Below, one piece after another: positions 34,529 to 50,956 of a stretch of DNA of 64,000 bases. This DNA is from Prototheca cutis (Eukaryota > Chlorophyta > Trebouxiophyceae > Chlorellales > Chlorellaceae). The DNA lies in NCBI GenBank assembly GCA_002897115.2, contig BCIH01000001.1, positions 1,448,267 through 1,512,266 of the forward strand. Reading direction: 5' to 3'. The translations under genes were made by a program, and so were the position numbers. The notes beneath the pieces were generated by a model, which made no database searches, had not been told where the DNA came from, and was given only the letters and a program-made list of their open reading frames with translations. How positions within the stretch are numbered: position 1 is the stretch's first letter; every line of letters begins with the position of its first letter.

Positions 34529-35964
34529 TGTGCGCGTGATTACACGATTCGAGAGCATCCCCCAGGTCCTGTTGGGGTGGATGGCCAGGAACAGTCGTGG
34601 GGAGGGGATCGGCGCAGGCCTGCGAAATACTCAGACCAGCGTCCCAGGGCGCAACCGGCGCATCTCCGACACGAATGCTAGCAGGCACCCAACGCGTACC
34701 GTGAAACCCTAACGTTGCCGAAGCCGCGAACAGTTTGTGTCAACATGAGAAACACGAACGAGATTGTGCAGTTGTGAAGCGCCAGTCTGTTTCTTGAATG
34801 GCACCGTGTCCGGGAATGGCCGATTGGCACTCCGTGACATCAGCCGTTCCGTTACCTTGAGCGCGTGCGCAGCGGTTGTGGCGCCCCAAACTGATCCGAC
34901 AGTCTTTCCTCTTAATCCCCAAGGTCGACCAACTGATATACTTCCCCATCCTTGTCTCCACTTCTTCAATGGGTATCTCTATATGATCCTATTACTAGCG
35001 TAGTACTGTAACCTTGTAGTGAAGGCATACAGTTAGTAAAGGATTGTGTAGGGATTAGCGTGGTGTGCCCAATGATACGGGGGGATCGTCTGATTAGGTC
35101 ACTAGAGTGCTCGCCTCATTCGAGCATCAGCAGGTCTCCAGGCTAAATGGCGACCCTGGATCTAATTGTGATCTCTCCCACTCCAATCAGTGGGTTGAAA
35201 CCGCAAGCTCCTGGGTAGATTTCTTGTTTCTGGCATGTGCTGGTCTGACCCTGACAGTTTCATTTTGATGCTGACAGTGCTGGAGCTGCTCGGTCTCCAT
35301 CCAATCGCGCCGGCCCAGCATGGGCCCGCCATTTCAAGAGGTTGCACTGCAGGAGGCACTCGAGCGATGCAATCTTGCGCAGCCCCGAGCAGGTTATCAA
35401 ACTCTGGAATCCTGGCACAGCCTTTGACGCATCTCCATCCGAACGAAATCTGCAAGGCAGCCAACTGGCCCGGCGCATTTTCCCCAACTTCTGGCAAACA
35501 TTGCGCTATTACAGCTCTCTTACCGTCTCTGCATGAGCATTCAACTGTGGACGGATGCAGGTGCCGTTAGGTTAGGGAGAAAACGGTTTGTTCCGTCTGA
35601 TGGGCTGCCACCGCTGCACGCCGACTTCCTTCTGCCTCAATTCGTCTTGTTGTCGCCAACATCATTGTGCTAGTGCACCAATCTGTTGAGCTCACGGTAG
35701 CGTCCTTCATCCGCTTTGGCGGAGTGGTCCTTAGGGTTGCGGGTTGAATGTCAACCCTGTCCTGTCAAGGATCGCTGTCCATGGACGTGCAACTGCAGCG
35801 AAGCCGTTCCCCTAAGAAAATTCCGTTTCCACTGTAGCATCAAACGTATCGTGAAATCGAGCTCTTCTTCACGGGCTGACGCCTATTCTCGTCTGCCTCT
35901 GCAGCACCTCCGGCCACCTGTGCGTGTCGGAGATCGTGTCCGAGATCGGTTGCCGTTGCCCGCG
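34529..35964. other. Divergent intergenic region of 1.4 kb
   Basis: Between head-to-head start codons of the rhodanese and the acyltransferase. It is less GC-rich than its surroundings in places (around 34980-35060). No gene is supported. Two small perfect hairpins lie at 35710-35723 and 35741-35757 (see finding). A leftward-extended start for the acyltransferase is possible since its frame is open to about 35716. Confidence 0.55.
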
Positions 35965-36695
35965 ATGGAGGGCCCCGGCCACAACGGCCGCGCCACAAGC
36001 TTCGTCAAGGACTTGATCCCTTCCCTGCGACGGAGGCAAGACATTAATGACGGGGACAGTGTCCTTCGCGAGCAACTGAGTACACACTGGTCAATGGACC
36101 GGCCCCTGGATGTGGAATCAACGTCAAGCGAGGAGGCCGCGCCCGACGGCTCCCGGGAGCCCTCCCCGGGGCCCGTCGAGNAACTCCCTGCTGAGACGGC
36201 TGGTCTGCACCCACCCGAGCCCCCGAGCGTTTCGGCAGAAGACGATATCGGCGTCGTCGGGGCAGCGCATGATGCTCGGGCTGAAGACCTCGCAGGAAAT
36301 GTGATCCAATCCCCGATCGAGGTGCATGGCCTGGCCACCGGCAGCCCCGTCCCAAGCGGCCTGGCTTCTGCCGCCGTACTGCGCCAGAGGACCATCTCCC
36401 GTGACACCTCCAAGGCCGGGGCACCCACCTCGCCCAGAAAACGTGCGGATGTGGACCTGCAGGAGTTGGCACGTGACTCTCCGTTCCTGGACGTGAGCCA
36501 CCCTGTCGGGGTAAAGGAGACGTTCAAGATGGTCCTCATGCTTCCCATCGCCCTGATCAGGGTGTGTTAGTATCCGTGTGGGGGTATGTGGGGGATTGTA
36601 CATGCGTGCATGCGCTCCTCAGGGAACATGTGCGATTTGAGCTTTGAACAATGATCTCGCGCGCACACACGCACACACGCACACGCACGCACGCA

Positions 36696-36756
<61 letters not shown>

Positions 36757-38046
36757 CTCTGTTTGCTGGTGACAGCAGTGGTGGGTGGCGCGGTGGGGCT
36801 GCTCCCACTGCTGCACCTCGTGCCGGAACGGACACGGTGGGGCATGCCGGTCCGCTCACGGCTGGTGCAGGGTTACATCCAGTTTCTTTGCCGTGTTGCG
36901 CTGTTCCTGAGTGGGTTCTACACTGTGCCGGTGGAAGGGAGGGAGAACTTGGCGACAGCACGTGCCGCCCGGGCCATCATCGTGTTCAACCACGAGTCGT
37001 ACGTCGACCCGCTCATCCTTGTCAGCGCTATTCCGTTGTCGGGCGTGGCAAAAGCCAGCGTGGCCCGACTGCCCTTCATCGGGAACTTTGCCCGCGCCAT
37101 GCAATGGCTGTTTGTCGAGCGCCACGGCACCTCCGACCGCGCCAACAGGCATACATTGAAGGGAGACGAAGCCGTCCGAGCCATCCACGACCGTACCCTC
37201 CATGCTGGGTGAGCTCCACCTTTGAAAGTTTTTGTGTTGTGTTTGGCTATAGTCAGGGGTGGCTGTATGTATGCGTGTGGGAGGGGGTTGGGTGGGTGTG
37301 ATTGTTGATGCATGCATGCATGCATGCATATGGGGGTGTTCTGTCTTGTCCCATGGTCGAGGCATTCAGAGAATCCAACCTCCCTGTGAAAAGTAACAAG
37401 CATACAACCATCCATCCAAGCAGGCCAGAGGCGCCGCTGCTGGTGATGGCACCGGAAGCAACGACCAAAGCAGCCCATTGCCTGCTCAAGTTTCGGCGAG
37501 GCGCGTTTGCCCCTGGGCAGCCCGTGTGTCCCATGTTACTCACATACACCACGCCGGGGTTCAATCCGGCGTGGGGCATCGTGCCCTTCACGCCCTTCCA
37601 CGTGCTGCGCATGCTGTGTCAGCCCGTCAACCGCGTCAGGCTGCAGGTGCTGCCCCCGATCCCGCCCACGGTCGAGGAGCGAGGCGAACCCCTCGCCTTT
37701 GCCGCTCGCGTGCGAACGATCATGGCTGACGCACTGCAGTGTCCCCTTGTTGAGCAGGTGTGTGTGTGTGTGTGTGTGTGTTTGGGGNNNNNNNNNNNNN
37801 NNNNNNNNNNNNNNNNNGGGGGGGGGGGGGGGGGGGGGGGATGCTGAAGAGGTCAGCGCAACATCGTGGCCTGGTCCATAGGAAACGCATCAGAACATCT
37901 GCAGGCTCTTCTTCCACACGCACAAATCCGACCCTCAAACATTTCAGGGCATAACGGAGGAGAGGCTGCTGACCAATGCTGGTGTCACGACAGACTGGCG
38001 GGGCACCCGCATCGTTATCCCGCGCAAGGCTGGGCACCGGGACTGA
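35965..38046 (+). CDS. Membrane-bound glycerolipid acyltransferase (LPLAT/AGPAT superfamily)
   Basis: Four exons (35965-36561, 36757-37208, 37424-37757, 37948-38046) join in phase to about 493 residues. The first ~180 residues are polar and Ser/Pro-rich, probably disordered and cytosolic. A hydrophobic stretch (MVLMLPIALIR joined to LCLLVTAVVGGAVGLL) and FLCRVALFLSGFYTV follow. Acyltransferase blocks are present: I, IVFNHESYVDPLI (N-H-x4-D, catalytic His); II, WLFVERHGTSDR; III, LLVMAPEATTKAA; IV, in the segment MLLTYTTPGFNPAWG. The order and spacing resemble plant LPEAT/LPCAT-like lysophospholipid acyltransferases; the exact acceptor cannot be told. Intron 1 ends in a long CA repeat that runs into the acceptor. 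Intron 3 holds a gap and a G tract, so a missed exon there cannot be excluded. An N at 36181 is in exon 1. Confidence 0.85.
36661..36754 (+). repeat. CA-rich microsatellite forming the acyltransferase intron 1 acceptor tract
   Basis: Alternating CA/CG passing into pure (CA)n up to the splice acceptor ACACAG|CTC at 36756. It replaces the usual polypyrimidine tract. Repeat length probably varies among strains or reads. Confidence 0.9.
37788..37840. other. Assembly gap followed by poly-G
   Basis: 30 Ns (37788-37817) preceded by a (GT)n run and followed by 23 G (37818-37840), all inside intron 3 of the acyltransferase gene. The fixed-looking size suggests a placeholder. Confidence 0.95.
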
Positions 38047-38277
38047 GATTTCGACAGTGTGGAAATGCTCGCCATGCCATGGCGCGTGTGTTCACGCAGG
38101 GACAGCTGTCCCATGGTGTTGTCACTGCACTACCAGTACCCTACGGTGTTCATCTTCGTTCTCCTCTCTTTTTGGCTGCATCCACACCTCAGCNCCCTGG
38201 GGTTCTTGACGGCTCTGTCATTCTGTTTTTGACCATGTGCTTACAGTCTCCTGCCGTCTCAGAGTCTGACCCTGCCA

Positions 38278-39416
38278 TCACTGCTGGCCAGGGCTGGAAC
38301 CGCCCAGGGGGACCGGGTTGTCCAGAGCATGCTCCACCCTCGCCTCCAGCGTTTCAGCNGTGATCCACCACCGGCTGGTCTCCATGAGTGCCGCCTTCCT
38401 GCGATTTCGTTGGTGCCCAGGAAAGGCAGTATGGAGGCCGTCAACAACCCCCTTTCGTTGCACTCCTGTTGAGCGAAGCAAGCAAGTGGCCCCCTTTTCT
38501 TAAAAAGAATGTATGAACAAAGCGTTCCACACAACACTGGCTCCTCCTGCTTGGCAGCAACATGTGCATGTCCTAGACCCCTGCTCCCGGGGGGATGACC
38601 ATTGCACCATGCCCACCAATCCATTTCTCGACAGTGCAACGAATCGCACCTTTCTTCCCGCGCGAATCTGAGAACGTCCTCCCTCAGGAGCTGCCTGTGC
38701 GCACGCTGCGTCTTCTCCTCCATCTGCAAGCAAGATTTTGGCGCAGTTGTTATTGCCCTGGTGCGCTGGGAACATGCGCAGACTGTAAACGAGCAAATCA
38801 CTGCTGCCGCTGCATGTGGGCTCAGCTCTCCGACGTTCGGTCTAACTCCCCGAAGCCCCGTTTGCTTGCACTCACAGCTACCTAGTCGCCATAACTGCCC
38901 CAACACCAACCAGCTCACCCTGTGGGCCTTGGCGGCCGCAAGTGCCTGGCGCCGCGCCGCTTGCGTCACCTCCTTCTCAGCAGCAGTCAGGCTGTTGACA
39001 CCCTTCACGTTCTTGCTGCGTCCAGCCTTTCCCCTGCCAAACGGGTGGGCGTGGAAATCAGCTTGAGGGAACCGGCTCCGCAAGCCACTNCATTCCTCAC
39101 AGGCATAGTGCCCCAAACCACCCTTGATGGATCAGCCACAGTGCTCTCACTTGGCCAGCGCGGCTTCTGCTGCTGCTTTCTTGGCCTGGATCTCCGCAAA
39201 TTCAACAGCCCAAGTCTTGCGGAGCTCGGACAGTGCAGAGCGCTGCTGCGCCCTCTGGCGCGAGTACTCCAGGGAGCTTGGCGTGGGGGTGGCTCCGGCC
39301 ACTTCGGCCGCCGCGACCTCCGCAGCAGCGCTCGTAGATGCCGCACATGCTTGGCGAACAAAGCACGAAACCGCAGGGACATGCGCCAGCGCCAACCGGC
39401 GCGACCCGCACAGCAT
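38278..39416 (-). CDS. mS26: Mitochondrial small ribosomal subunit protein mS26
   Basis: Four exons (39416-39151, 39033-38919, 38723-38650, 38398-38278) join in phase to 191 residues, near the ~200 of animal mS26. A basic presequence (MLCGSRRLALAHVPAVSCFV) is followed by an almost entirely charged helical body: SLEYSRQRAQQRSALSEL, LTAAEKEVTQAARRQALAAA, MEEKTQRAHRQLLREDVLRF. The most diagnostic part is the C-terminal SRWWITAETLEARVEHALDN, matching the mS26 pattern of a hydrophobic-Ile-Thr, E-x-L-E-A-R-V-E and A-L-D block. It is a structural protein of the mitoribosome small subunit. An N at 38359 falls in the Thr codon of that block but does not change the residue. The assignment rests on the C-terminus; the rest is generic helix. 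Confidence 0.75.
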
Positions 39417-39808
39417 GGTGCTTGCCAGCTCTATCACGTCGGTGGGACTGCCGCCGGCACCCNCTCAAGAGTGTGACCCTGGTGCGCGCGATGTAATTCT
39501 TCCACCGAATGAAAAATATGATGTGTCGAGACGCGACACGCCTGAGCTGGGGCTGGACCCATGCCATGTGACACGTTCGAGGACATGCATGGAGGGGTGA
39601 ATTTTTCTCTCGCGCTCGGTGTCGGGCACTTGGGGCCCTGTGATCTGGAGCAATGCCTTGCGGACACCACCCTCTGTCATAAAAGATGAGCTGCCCTTTG
39701 TTACAGTCCTTTGGGACNCTCTGACAACACAANAGCCCCATGTCTGGCAATTAACTGCATTGTGGTTGCTTGTGTGCAAGGCCCACAGTCAGTCAGACTC
39801 TTGCCGCA
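39417..39808. other. Intergenic region between two minus-strand genes
   Basis: Holds the presumed 3' UTR of the DEAH helicase and the promoter of mS26. It has several Ns (39463, 39718, 39732). Open frames on the minus strand here lack family motifs. Confidence 0.55.
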
Positions 39809-44440
<4,632 letters not shown>

Positions 44441-45342
44441 GACAAGGGTGGGCGGGAATGGCTTGCCTGGGTCCTGAGACAAGGTGCAGAGCCCAGAGAT
44501 CCCAGCTCCCGCCCCTAGGCATGAGGCATGGGTCCGTCAGCCCACGCGTACGTGCTGTGGACGATGGGGGGAGGCGCCCTGTCGACATCACGATCGGTTG
44601 TAAACGAGAGTCCAAAGGCATTGGGATGGCGGGATCCAGGCCGCTGGAACGAGGCCATGGTAGCGTTACAGCATGGGTGTCTGGATCAGGGTGAACATGC
44701 CGACACCACCATCCTTGCTTCACAAGCGTGCGTGCACGCAGGTAATGGGTCGCTCTGCGCAATGCAATATGGTTTCGATGTTTTCGTTCACATGCCCTCT
44801 GCGCCACGGCAACTGCGCTGTTCATTGGGGTGATGAGCTCGCTCCGGCCTTCCCCGTGCCGACCGACTGCATTCATTTTTGCTACAGCTACACACCGGCA
44901 TGGCACTTCCAGAACAGGACCCGGCACAAACAACAGGCACAATGGTATCTGTCAGCACAACCATGGATTTCATTTCTTTGCAATTTCATGGCTCATGTCC
45001 AAGCAGCTTCATTCGCGAAGGTCGTCGCCCCGCGGTGGGAAGGGTTTGTTCTGTGGGCCCCAAGGCCCTGCCCCTTGCNTANACCCGCCAGACTTTTCTG
45101 GGGCAGAGGATCCGAGCGCAACCGCCCCCATCAGGGTGCCTTGTACACAAGGTTCGTGTATTCAGGGTTGTACCTGCAGCACGGAGGTGGGGTGGTTTGG
45201 GACATGCGAAAGCAGGGTTAAGAAACAGCAGTGTCTGCACGGTATGGCGAGGAAAGCTGCATGCATTGCAGGCTCCCATCGGACCNCTACGGCAGGCTTC
45301 CGATAAANCCCATCCAGTTCACCCCGAGCTTCCCAGACGGAC
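44441..45342. other. Region between DEAH helicase and malic enzyme
   Basis: Expected to hold the missing first exon(s) and promoter of the helicase and the malic enzyme 3' UTR. I could not find a convincing N-terminal helicase exon. Ns at 45079, 45082, 45286 and 45308. Confidence 0.5.
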
Positions 45343-48300
45343 TCACAGTTTGGCGTGAATGTAGGCATGCAGCTCCTTGCGACCCGCACGGACCGCCTTG
45401 AGCAGCTTGTCATTCTGGATGAGGTCAGTGCTGGACAGGACAACCTGCTCAGTCACCTTTGCTGAAATCTCCCTGCAACGCGGTTGCAAGGCAGGTGAGG
45501 TGGTTGAGGAGTTGTTGGTAACAGCCGAAAGGCCCTCCATCAGGAGCATCCCCCCCCCACACCACCACCACACCACCACCACCACCAAAAAACACTTCTC
45601 CTGCCGACGCAGCAACTACCTGATGCGGCGCATGTTGGGATAAACCATGCCCAGTTCCCGCTCCTCGTCTGTGGTGCAATCAGCCAGCGCCTCGGCGGCT
45701 GCCATGACCATCTCGTCCGTCACGGCATTGGCCTGTGCCAGCCATGCACCCATCGCCAGTCCGGGGAAGATGTACCTGTGGATTGAATGAGCATAACGGA
45801 AATGATGCAATACAATGAAACGCAAAACTTCACACATGGAAGCCGCTACTGCCACCGGCAGCGAATCGGCACCCCCGCCCAACCAAAGATTCGGGGTCCC
45901 CCCTTGTCCATCTTGCGCCCAATCTTCCCCGGCGAAACAAAGCCCTTCGTCTGGCGCACATGTTGTTGGCCTGGGAGGGGACCTTGGTGGACCCTGCCCA
46001 CTCCACGGCCTCCTGCGGGCTGCCCGATGCAAAAACGGCGCGGCCTTGCGTGTGGCGGATGGNTTCTGCATGCGTGCACTCCATCTTCGCAGTGGGGTTG
46101 CTCATGGGGAAGATGATGGGCCGCGAGGAATTCTCGGCCATCGTCCTGCAGTATTGCAAGCGGGGAGGGGGGTGTTGATCAACCACCAACGGCCCATTGG
46201 TCCCTCACGATGCCAAGCATGCACGGAACGACGTGCTTGCAATGCATGGGCATGACAATGAGGACCTGCATTCCCCAAGGCAACCCCACGACGCGCCAGC
46301 CGTCCGCGCACTGGAGAATCTCTGGCGTGAAGACGCGGCCGGCGCCAGAGAGACCGATCAAACAGGTGGGCTTCACCCGGCGGATGCAGTCGAGCAGGGG
46401 TTCTCCCTCTGTGGGTTGGTGTGTGCATGGCGGGTCCAGGGAAGGGACAGAATCAGGTTGTCGGCCATGTGAGCATGCGTTCTCGTAACGCGGCACCCAG
46501 CATGCCAGACAGGACCAAGCGGGACTTGCAAACCATGCCAGCGCTCGCCTGCGCACAGACCACACCACGAGCCTCAGCCTCACCTGGACTGTGCTCCTCC
46601 TTGCGGGCAAAGCGCACGACGTTCTGTGGCAGGTCAGGGCGCCGGTTGGTGATCAGCCCGTGGTAGTCGACGATGTGAAAGTTGAGCGCTGCCTCCTCAG
46701 GCGTCAGCCCATGCGTCTCCATGCCTGCGCAACAGTTTCGGGGAAGAAGTTTGCCTGAGCGCAGCGCCATAGTCTGTGAACATCCGATCAACGAGTCGCG
46801 GGAGTTCTGCTGCCCATCATGCTGCACTGCAACATTGGCGCCATGGACAACGGACATCATCGGAAATTTCCGGGCCAGCTAACAACGGGCATGACGGCCC
46901 CTGCTGGCATGAAAAAAACAGATGTTTGCCTTCCCTGCCTGGCATGAGGGCCCAACAACAAACATATACTCTGGAAACAGTCGGATGTTGGCGCACCCAA
47001 AGGCCACAGATCCCCCCCTTTTCCCGACAAAAAATAAATTCCTCTGCACACACCCTGCGCAATCATGGTGGTGACGCCCATGCCGGCGCTCCCAGCACCG
47101 CAGACGACGATGCGCTGGTTGACCAGGTCGGCGTGCCTCTTGCCGACAACTCGCAGCGCGCCGTAGAGGCCTGCGAGCGCCACGCAGGCCGTGCCCTGTG
47201 CATTGGGAGTGGGTGCTGTAGGTTTGGGCCCACCCTCTGGCACTTACTAGCCTAGGCCTGCTTCACACCCACGCACTGCCATTGACAGAACAGAAATTCA
47301 AGCAAACCTGGATGTCATCGTTGAAGACGGTGTGGTGATGACGGTAGCGGGCCAGCAGGTTGGCCGCATGCTCCAGCGCAAAGTCCTCAAACTGCACAAG
47401 TCATCAGGGGGTGTGGGTGGGGGGTTAGACGCCAGGGCATGTGCCGCCGGCAGCAGCATTGCGGGGCAGCCGTCTTCCCCCGCGCCAGGCATTCCACAGG
47501 CCAATCTCCTCAACGATCCCTGATCAGGCCATGCCATGCGAGCAGGCCTACACATACAAGCAAGCGGTAGACTCTTCCAACACAAATCCAGCAACATTCA
47601 AACCTGGAGGACAGCCTGGGGCCAGCGGCTCATGATGGCCTTGACAAACTCGTCGACCAGCGTGTAGTACGGCTCGCCAGTCAGGCGCTCCTGCTTCAGC
47701 CCCATGTACCACGCGTCGGACCGCAGTGTCTCGTTGTTGGTGCCCACATCAATCACGCAGGGCAAGACCTTGGAAGGGTGGAAGCCTCCGGCAGCCACGT
47801 AAAGGTCCAGCTTCCCCACGGGGATGCCCAGCCCGTTACAACCCAGGTCACCTGGGAGCAAAAAAAAGGGGGGCTTGGGGCGGTGGTGGGTGGAGTTGGT
47901 TGCTGGACTGGACCTTGGCACGAGAAAACAAGCAACAGCAAGGTGGCTGATCAGAACCCCCAATGCTTTAAATGCTATCGGAACACACCCATCATGTCAC
48001 ACAATTCACCGCAGCATCAAAAAGCCCGTCAAATTACGGCGCACCGAGGCCGAGGATGCGTGAGCCGTCAGTCACCACGATGGCCTGAACGTCGTCCTCT
48101 GGCCAGTTGTGCACCATGGCTTTCTGTGCAGTGTTTGAAGTTTGAAATTATATTCATGCTTTGTTCCAAGCATTGTGGATTTGCGAAGATCAAGTCCTCC
48201 CGGGTCCAGGAGGCCCTGGTCTGTGCTCAGGCCCCCCCCATAAAGCCATGACTCAACCCACCATCATCCCCCGGTCGGCAGCGGAAAAGTACATTCCCCT

Positions 48301-49620
48301 GGGTCGGCGGTAGAGCTTGTGGTAGTTCATGCAGGCCCAGCCAACGGTGGGCGTGTAGATGATTGGCGCCATCTCCACAAAATTCTCCAGCAGGCACCGG
48401 TAAAACAGCGTCTCATTGCGGTCCTGCCATGTGCGGACATTGGAATCGGGGGGCATCGTGTGTGTGTGAGAGAGACACACACACACACACAGCGCCTTAT
48501 TTTCTGTCAGGCACAAGGTCAAGGCCACGCAGTGCATTCATGCATCATCCGGATGCACAGTAACAGTCCATGCTCACAACAGCCTTCAGCATCCACAACG
48601 TGCCTGCAAGTCGGTGAGGACCTGCCACTTGCGGGTGTGCTCGTGCGTCACACCCCCAGACTCAATCTGCGCGGTAGGAAAGCAGGGGCGCGACATCGAC
48701 ACAGTTGAAGGCCGGGAGTCTGATCTCTCTTCGTGGGCCTCACCAGACTGAAACCCTCGTGCCCTTCATCAGAAACCCCCCCATACCTGTGAGGGGTCGA
48801 TGAAGTCGGAGCCATGCCAGTAGCGTTCCATCGTCCGAGCCATCTGTGCAGCCCATGGAGCGCCAGTGCATACAATGAATGAGTCGACCGGGTCCTGGAA
48901 CTACGACCTGGGCCAAGACCGAGCGTCGGTCGTTCACTGGTCCATACCACCAGCACTGCCCAACACAAGCTCCGACCGCTCCCGTCGGTCCCGACTCATC
49001 CTGGACAGCACTGCGCACGCACCTGTCGTGAGACGGGGAGCACTGCCGGCGGCAGCAGTCCCCGGAGGCCCAGCCGCTCCCGCTCCACAATAGAGTGTGC
49101 TGTGCCCTATCATGTATGGAATGGAATGGTTGGATGCGTCGATACGATTGTCCCACGTGATGGCGACCAGGGACACACACGCCACATCTTGGAAGGCTCA
49201 GCCAGGTGCAAGGCCCATTCTCGGAGACAGGGTCCAAGGTCTGTGCGACCCCAGGTAATCACCCAACCCAACATGACCATGGCATTCGGCAACCATCCAG
49301 GGCACCTTGTTCATGACAGGGTTTTGCAGGATCTCAAGGCCGCGCTGTCCGACAACTGTGGAGCTCGCGGCCTCCTCCGCGTGGTAGGGGAAGGTTGGGT
49401 CGTCCGTCACCCATCTGTGACAGGTCGTGCCGTGTGTGAGGCGGGGTGAGGTGGGGGGTTGCAGGCCTGCAGGGTTCCTGGACACCCCCGGCCAGGCTCA
49501 CCAGGTGCGCCCATTCTCATCCAACAGGGCACACAGTCGCAGATGCGCATCCGTGAGGGCCCGATACCAGCGCGCCATATTTTTCCACACATTATACACA
49601 TACTCAGATATCCGTTCCAT
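45343..49620 (-). CDS. ME: Malic enzyme (oxaloacetate-decarboxylating malate dehydrogenase)
   Basis: About fourteen or fifteen exons end at TGA 45345-45343. Recognisable blocks, 5' to 3': [56 protein letters not shown] then YTPTVGWAC (catalytic Tyr), [32 protein letters not shown] (catalytic Lys), [20 protein letters not shown] (metal-binding Asp), the Rossmann motif [84 protein letters not shown] and a helical end [10 protein letters not shown]. It converts malate to pyruvate, CO2 and NAD(P)H. Cofactor choice cannot be settled by eye. The 5' end is uncertain: an ATG exon at 49620-49502 ([20 protein letters not shown]...) would create a stop if joined to the exon at about 49412, so that exon may not belong. 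Confidence 0.87.
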
Positions 49621-50895
49621 GGCATGACAAGCCCGGCGAGGCTTGCCTGGCAAATATCCTGTTGGGTCGCAGCTGCCTTGTTCGGAGCAGCTTGGTCGAA
49701 ACCCTGGTCGCCATCGAACGCGGACCGTTGCACTCGCCCAATCTCCCGATGAAATGTAGATGCAAAATCCCTAAAAGAAAGGACGCGTTGACATGTACAG
49801 CTGCCGCAGGAAGGGCTGTGCAAGTTCCTTTACAATCGAGTCCTGGCTAGCAGCAGGCCTGGACCGGGACGGAACGCGCCTGAAGCACCTCGACAACTGC
49901 GAGGGCTCACACTATGTTCACTACAATTATAGGTTTCTCACAATTCTTTTTGTACCAATGAATTGGGATGGGCGCGGCGGTAAACCTTGCAGGTTTCCTT
50001 CCTTGCCTGCGATCTTGAGATGCCCCNAGTGCTGGGGAGCGGCACCAGTTTGGAATGCCCCGCAAACTCCGGCGCGACTACGAGGCGCGGGACCCCAGAA
50101 CCTCCCACCGGCAATCCAAGCTTTAGAATTCTGCGACAGGCCACTTGACATTCCCAAAACGAGCTTGGGAAGTCTTTCAAATGAGAGAAGGCGCGTCTGG
50201 CCAGAGCAACGTGATCGTGGCATCCCACTCCCACAGCGCAAAGGGTCCATTTCCACGGGTGTCAAGATGGACTGCAGCCGGTGAATGTGCATGCAAGGCT
50301 AGTGGGGGGGGGGGGGGACGTCACGTCAAGGGAAAAACAACAGCGGTACTCGACGATGAAGGTGGTGCCACGTCAGCATGGAGCCAGTCATCGGCAGCGG
50401 AGATGTCATGCCGTGTCAGGGATGATACAATAAGCGGAGAGGAATTGTACAGATCAGAGGTCAAAAGTGGAGCCATGTAACACGTGAATGGTGGAATTGG
50501 ATGCGGAGGTAGAGCGGTCCCGGTGATGCTTCTGACAAAGCCGGGGACACGTCTCCTTGCGCTGCAAGGCAGGACGGCTGGCAATGATACTGGGGCACGG
50601 GATTCCTGCTTGGACGCTGCAGTGGTGCACGGGGGGCTGCACTCTTCTGCAGACCCCGAGCACACCCTCAATCTCTCTAGCAAAAGAGGGGCAGGGGCGG
50701 CTGCGGGCCCGAGCCCAGGTCCAACAACTCTGAGGGCGTCGAGCTTTCCACAGAGGCCGCGGCAGCGGCGGCCCGCGGCGAGAAGAGTTCCTCACTCACC
50801 TCCAGAATCCTGTATCCCAAGTTGTTGGAAGGTGAGTTTGGCAATGTTTTACCATGGGAAGTCCAACCTGTGCAGTGAATTCACTACCAGCGCCG

Positions 50896-50929
<34 letters not shown>

Positions 50930-50956
50930 ACACAGCACCACAAGGACAACGGCGAC
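49621..50956. other. Intergenic region, 1.3 kb, with G and C tracts
   Basis: Between malic enzyme (5' side) and the stop of the next minus-strand gene. It holds a poly-G tract near 50304-50316 and a 34-base poly-C tract at 50896-50929. Frames on both strands are open for up to a few hundred bases but show no motif. An N at 50027. Confidence 0.55.
50896..50929 (+). repeat. Poly-C tract (34 C)
   Basis: Longest intact homopolymer in the window, 27 bases beyond the stop codon of the minus-strand gene ending at 50957, so poly-G on its transcript. Flanking is CG-rich on one side and ACACAG on the other. Confidence 0.9.

Noticed and set aside
35717..35752. tRNA gene
   Set aside because: Box A matches but box B, arm spacing and an acceptor stem do not; kept only as a low-interest finding.
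44850..44942. Possible first exon of the DEAH helicase with an FWK-like tripeptide
   Set aside because: The frame with FWK has no start codon and runs into a stop; similarity to the DHX35 N-terminal FW-P-G motif is too short.
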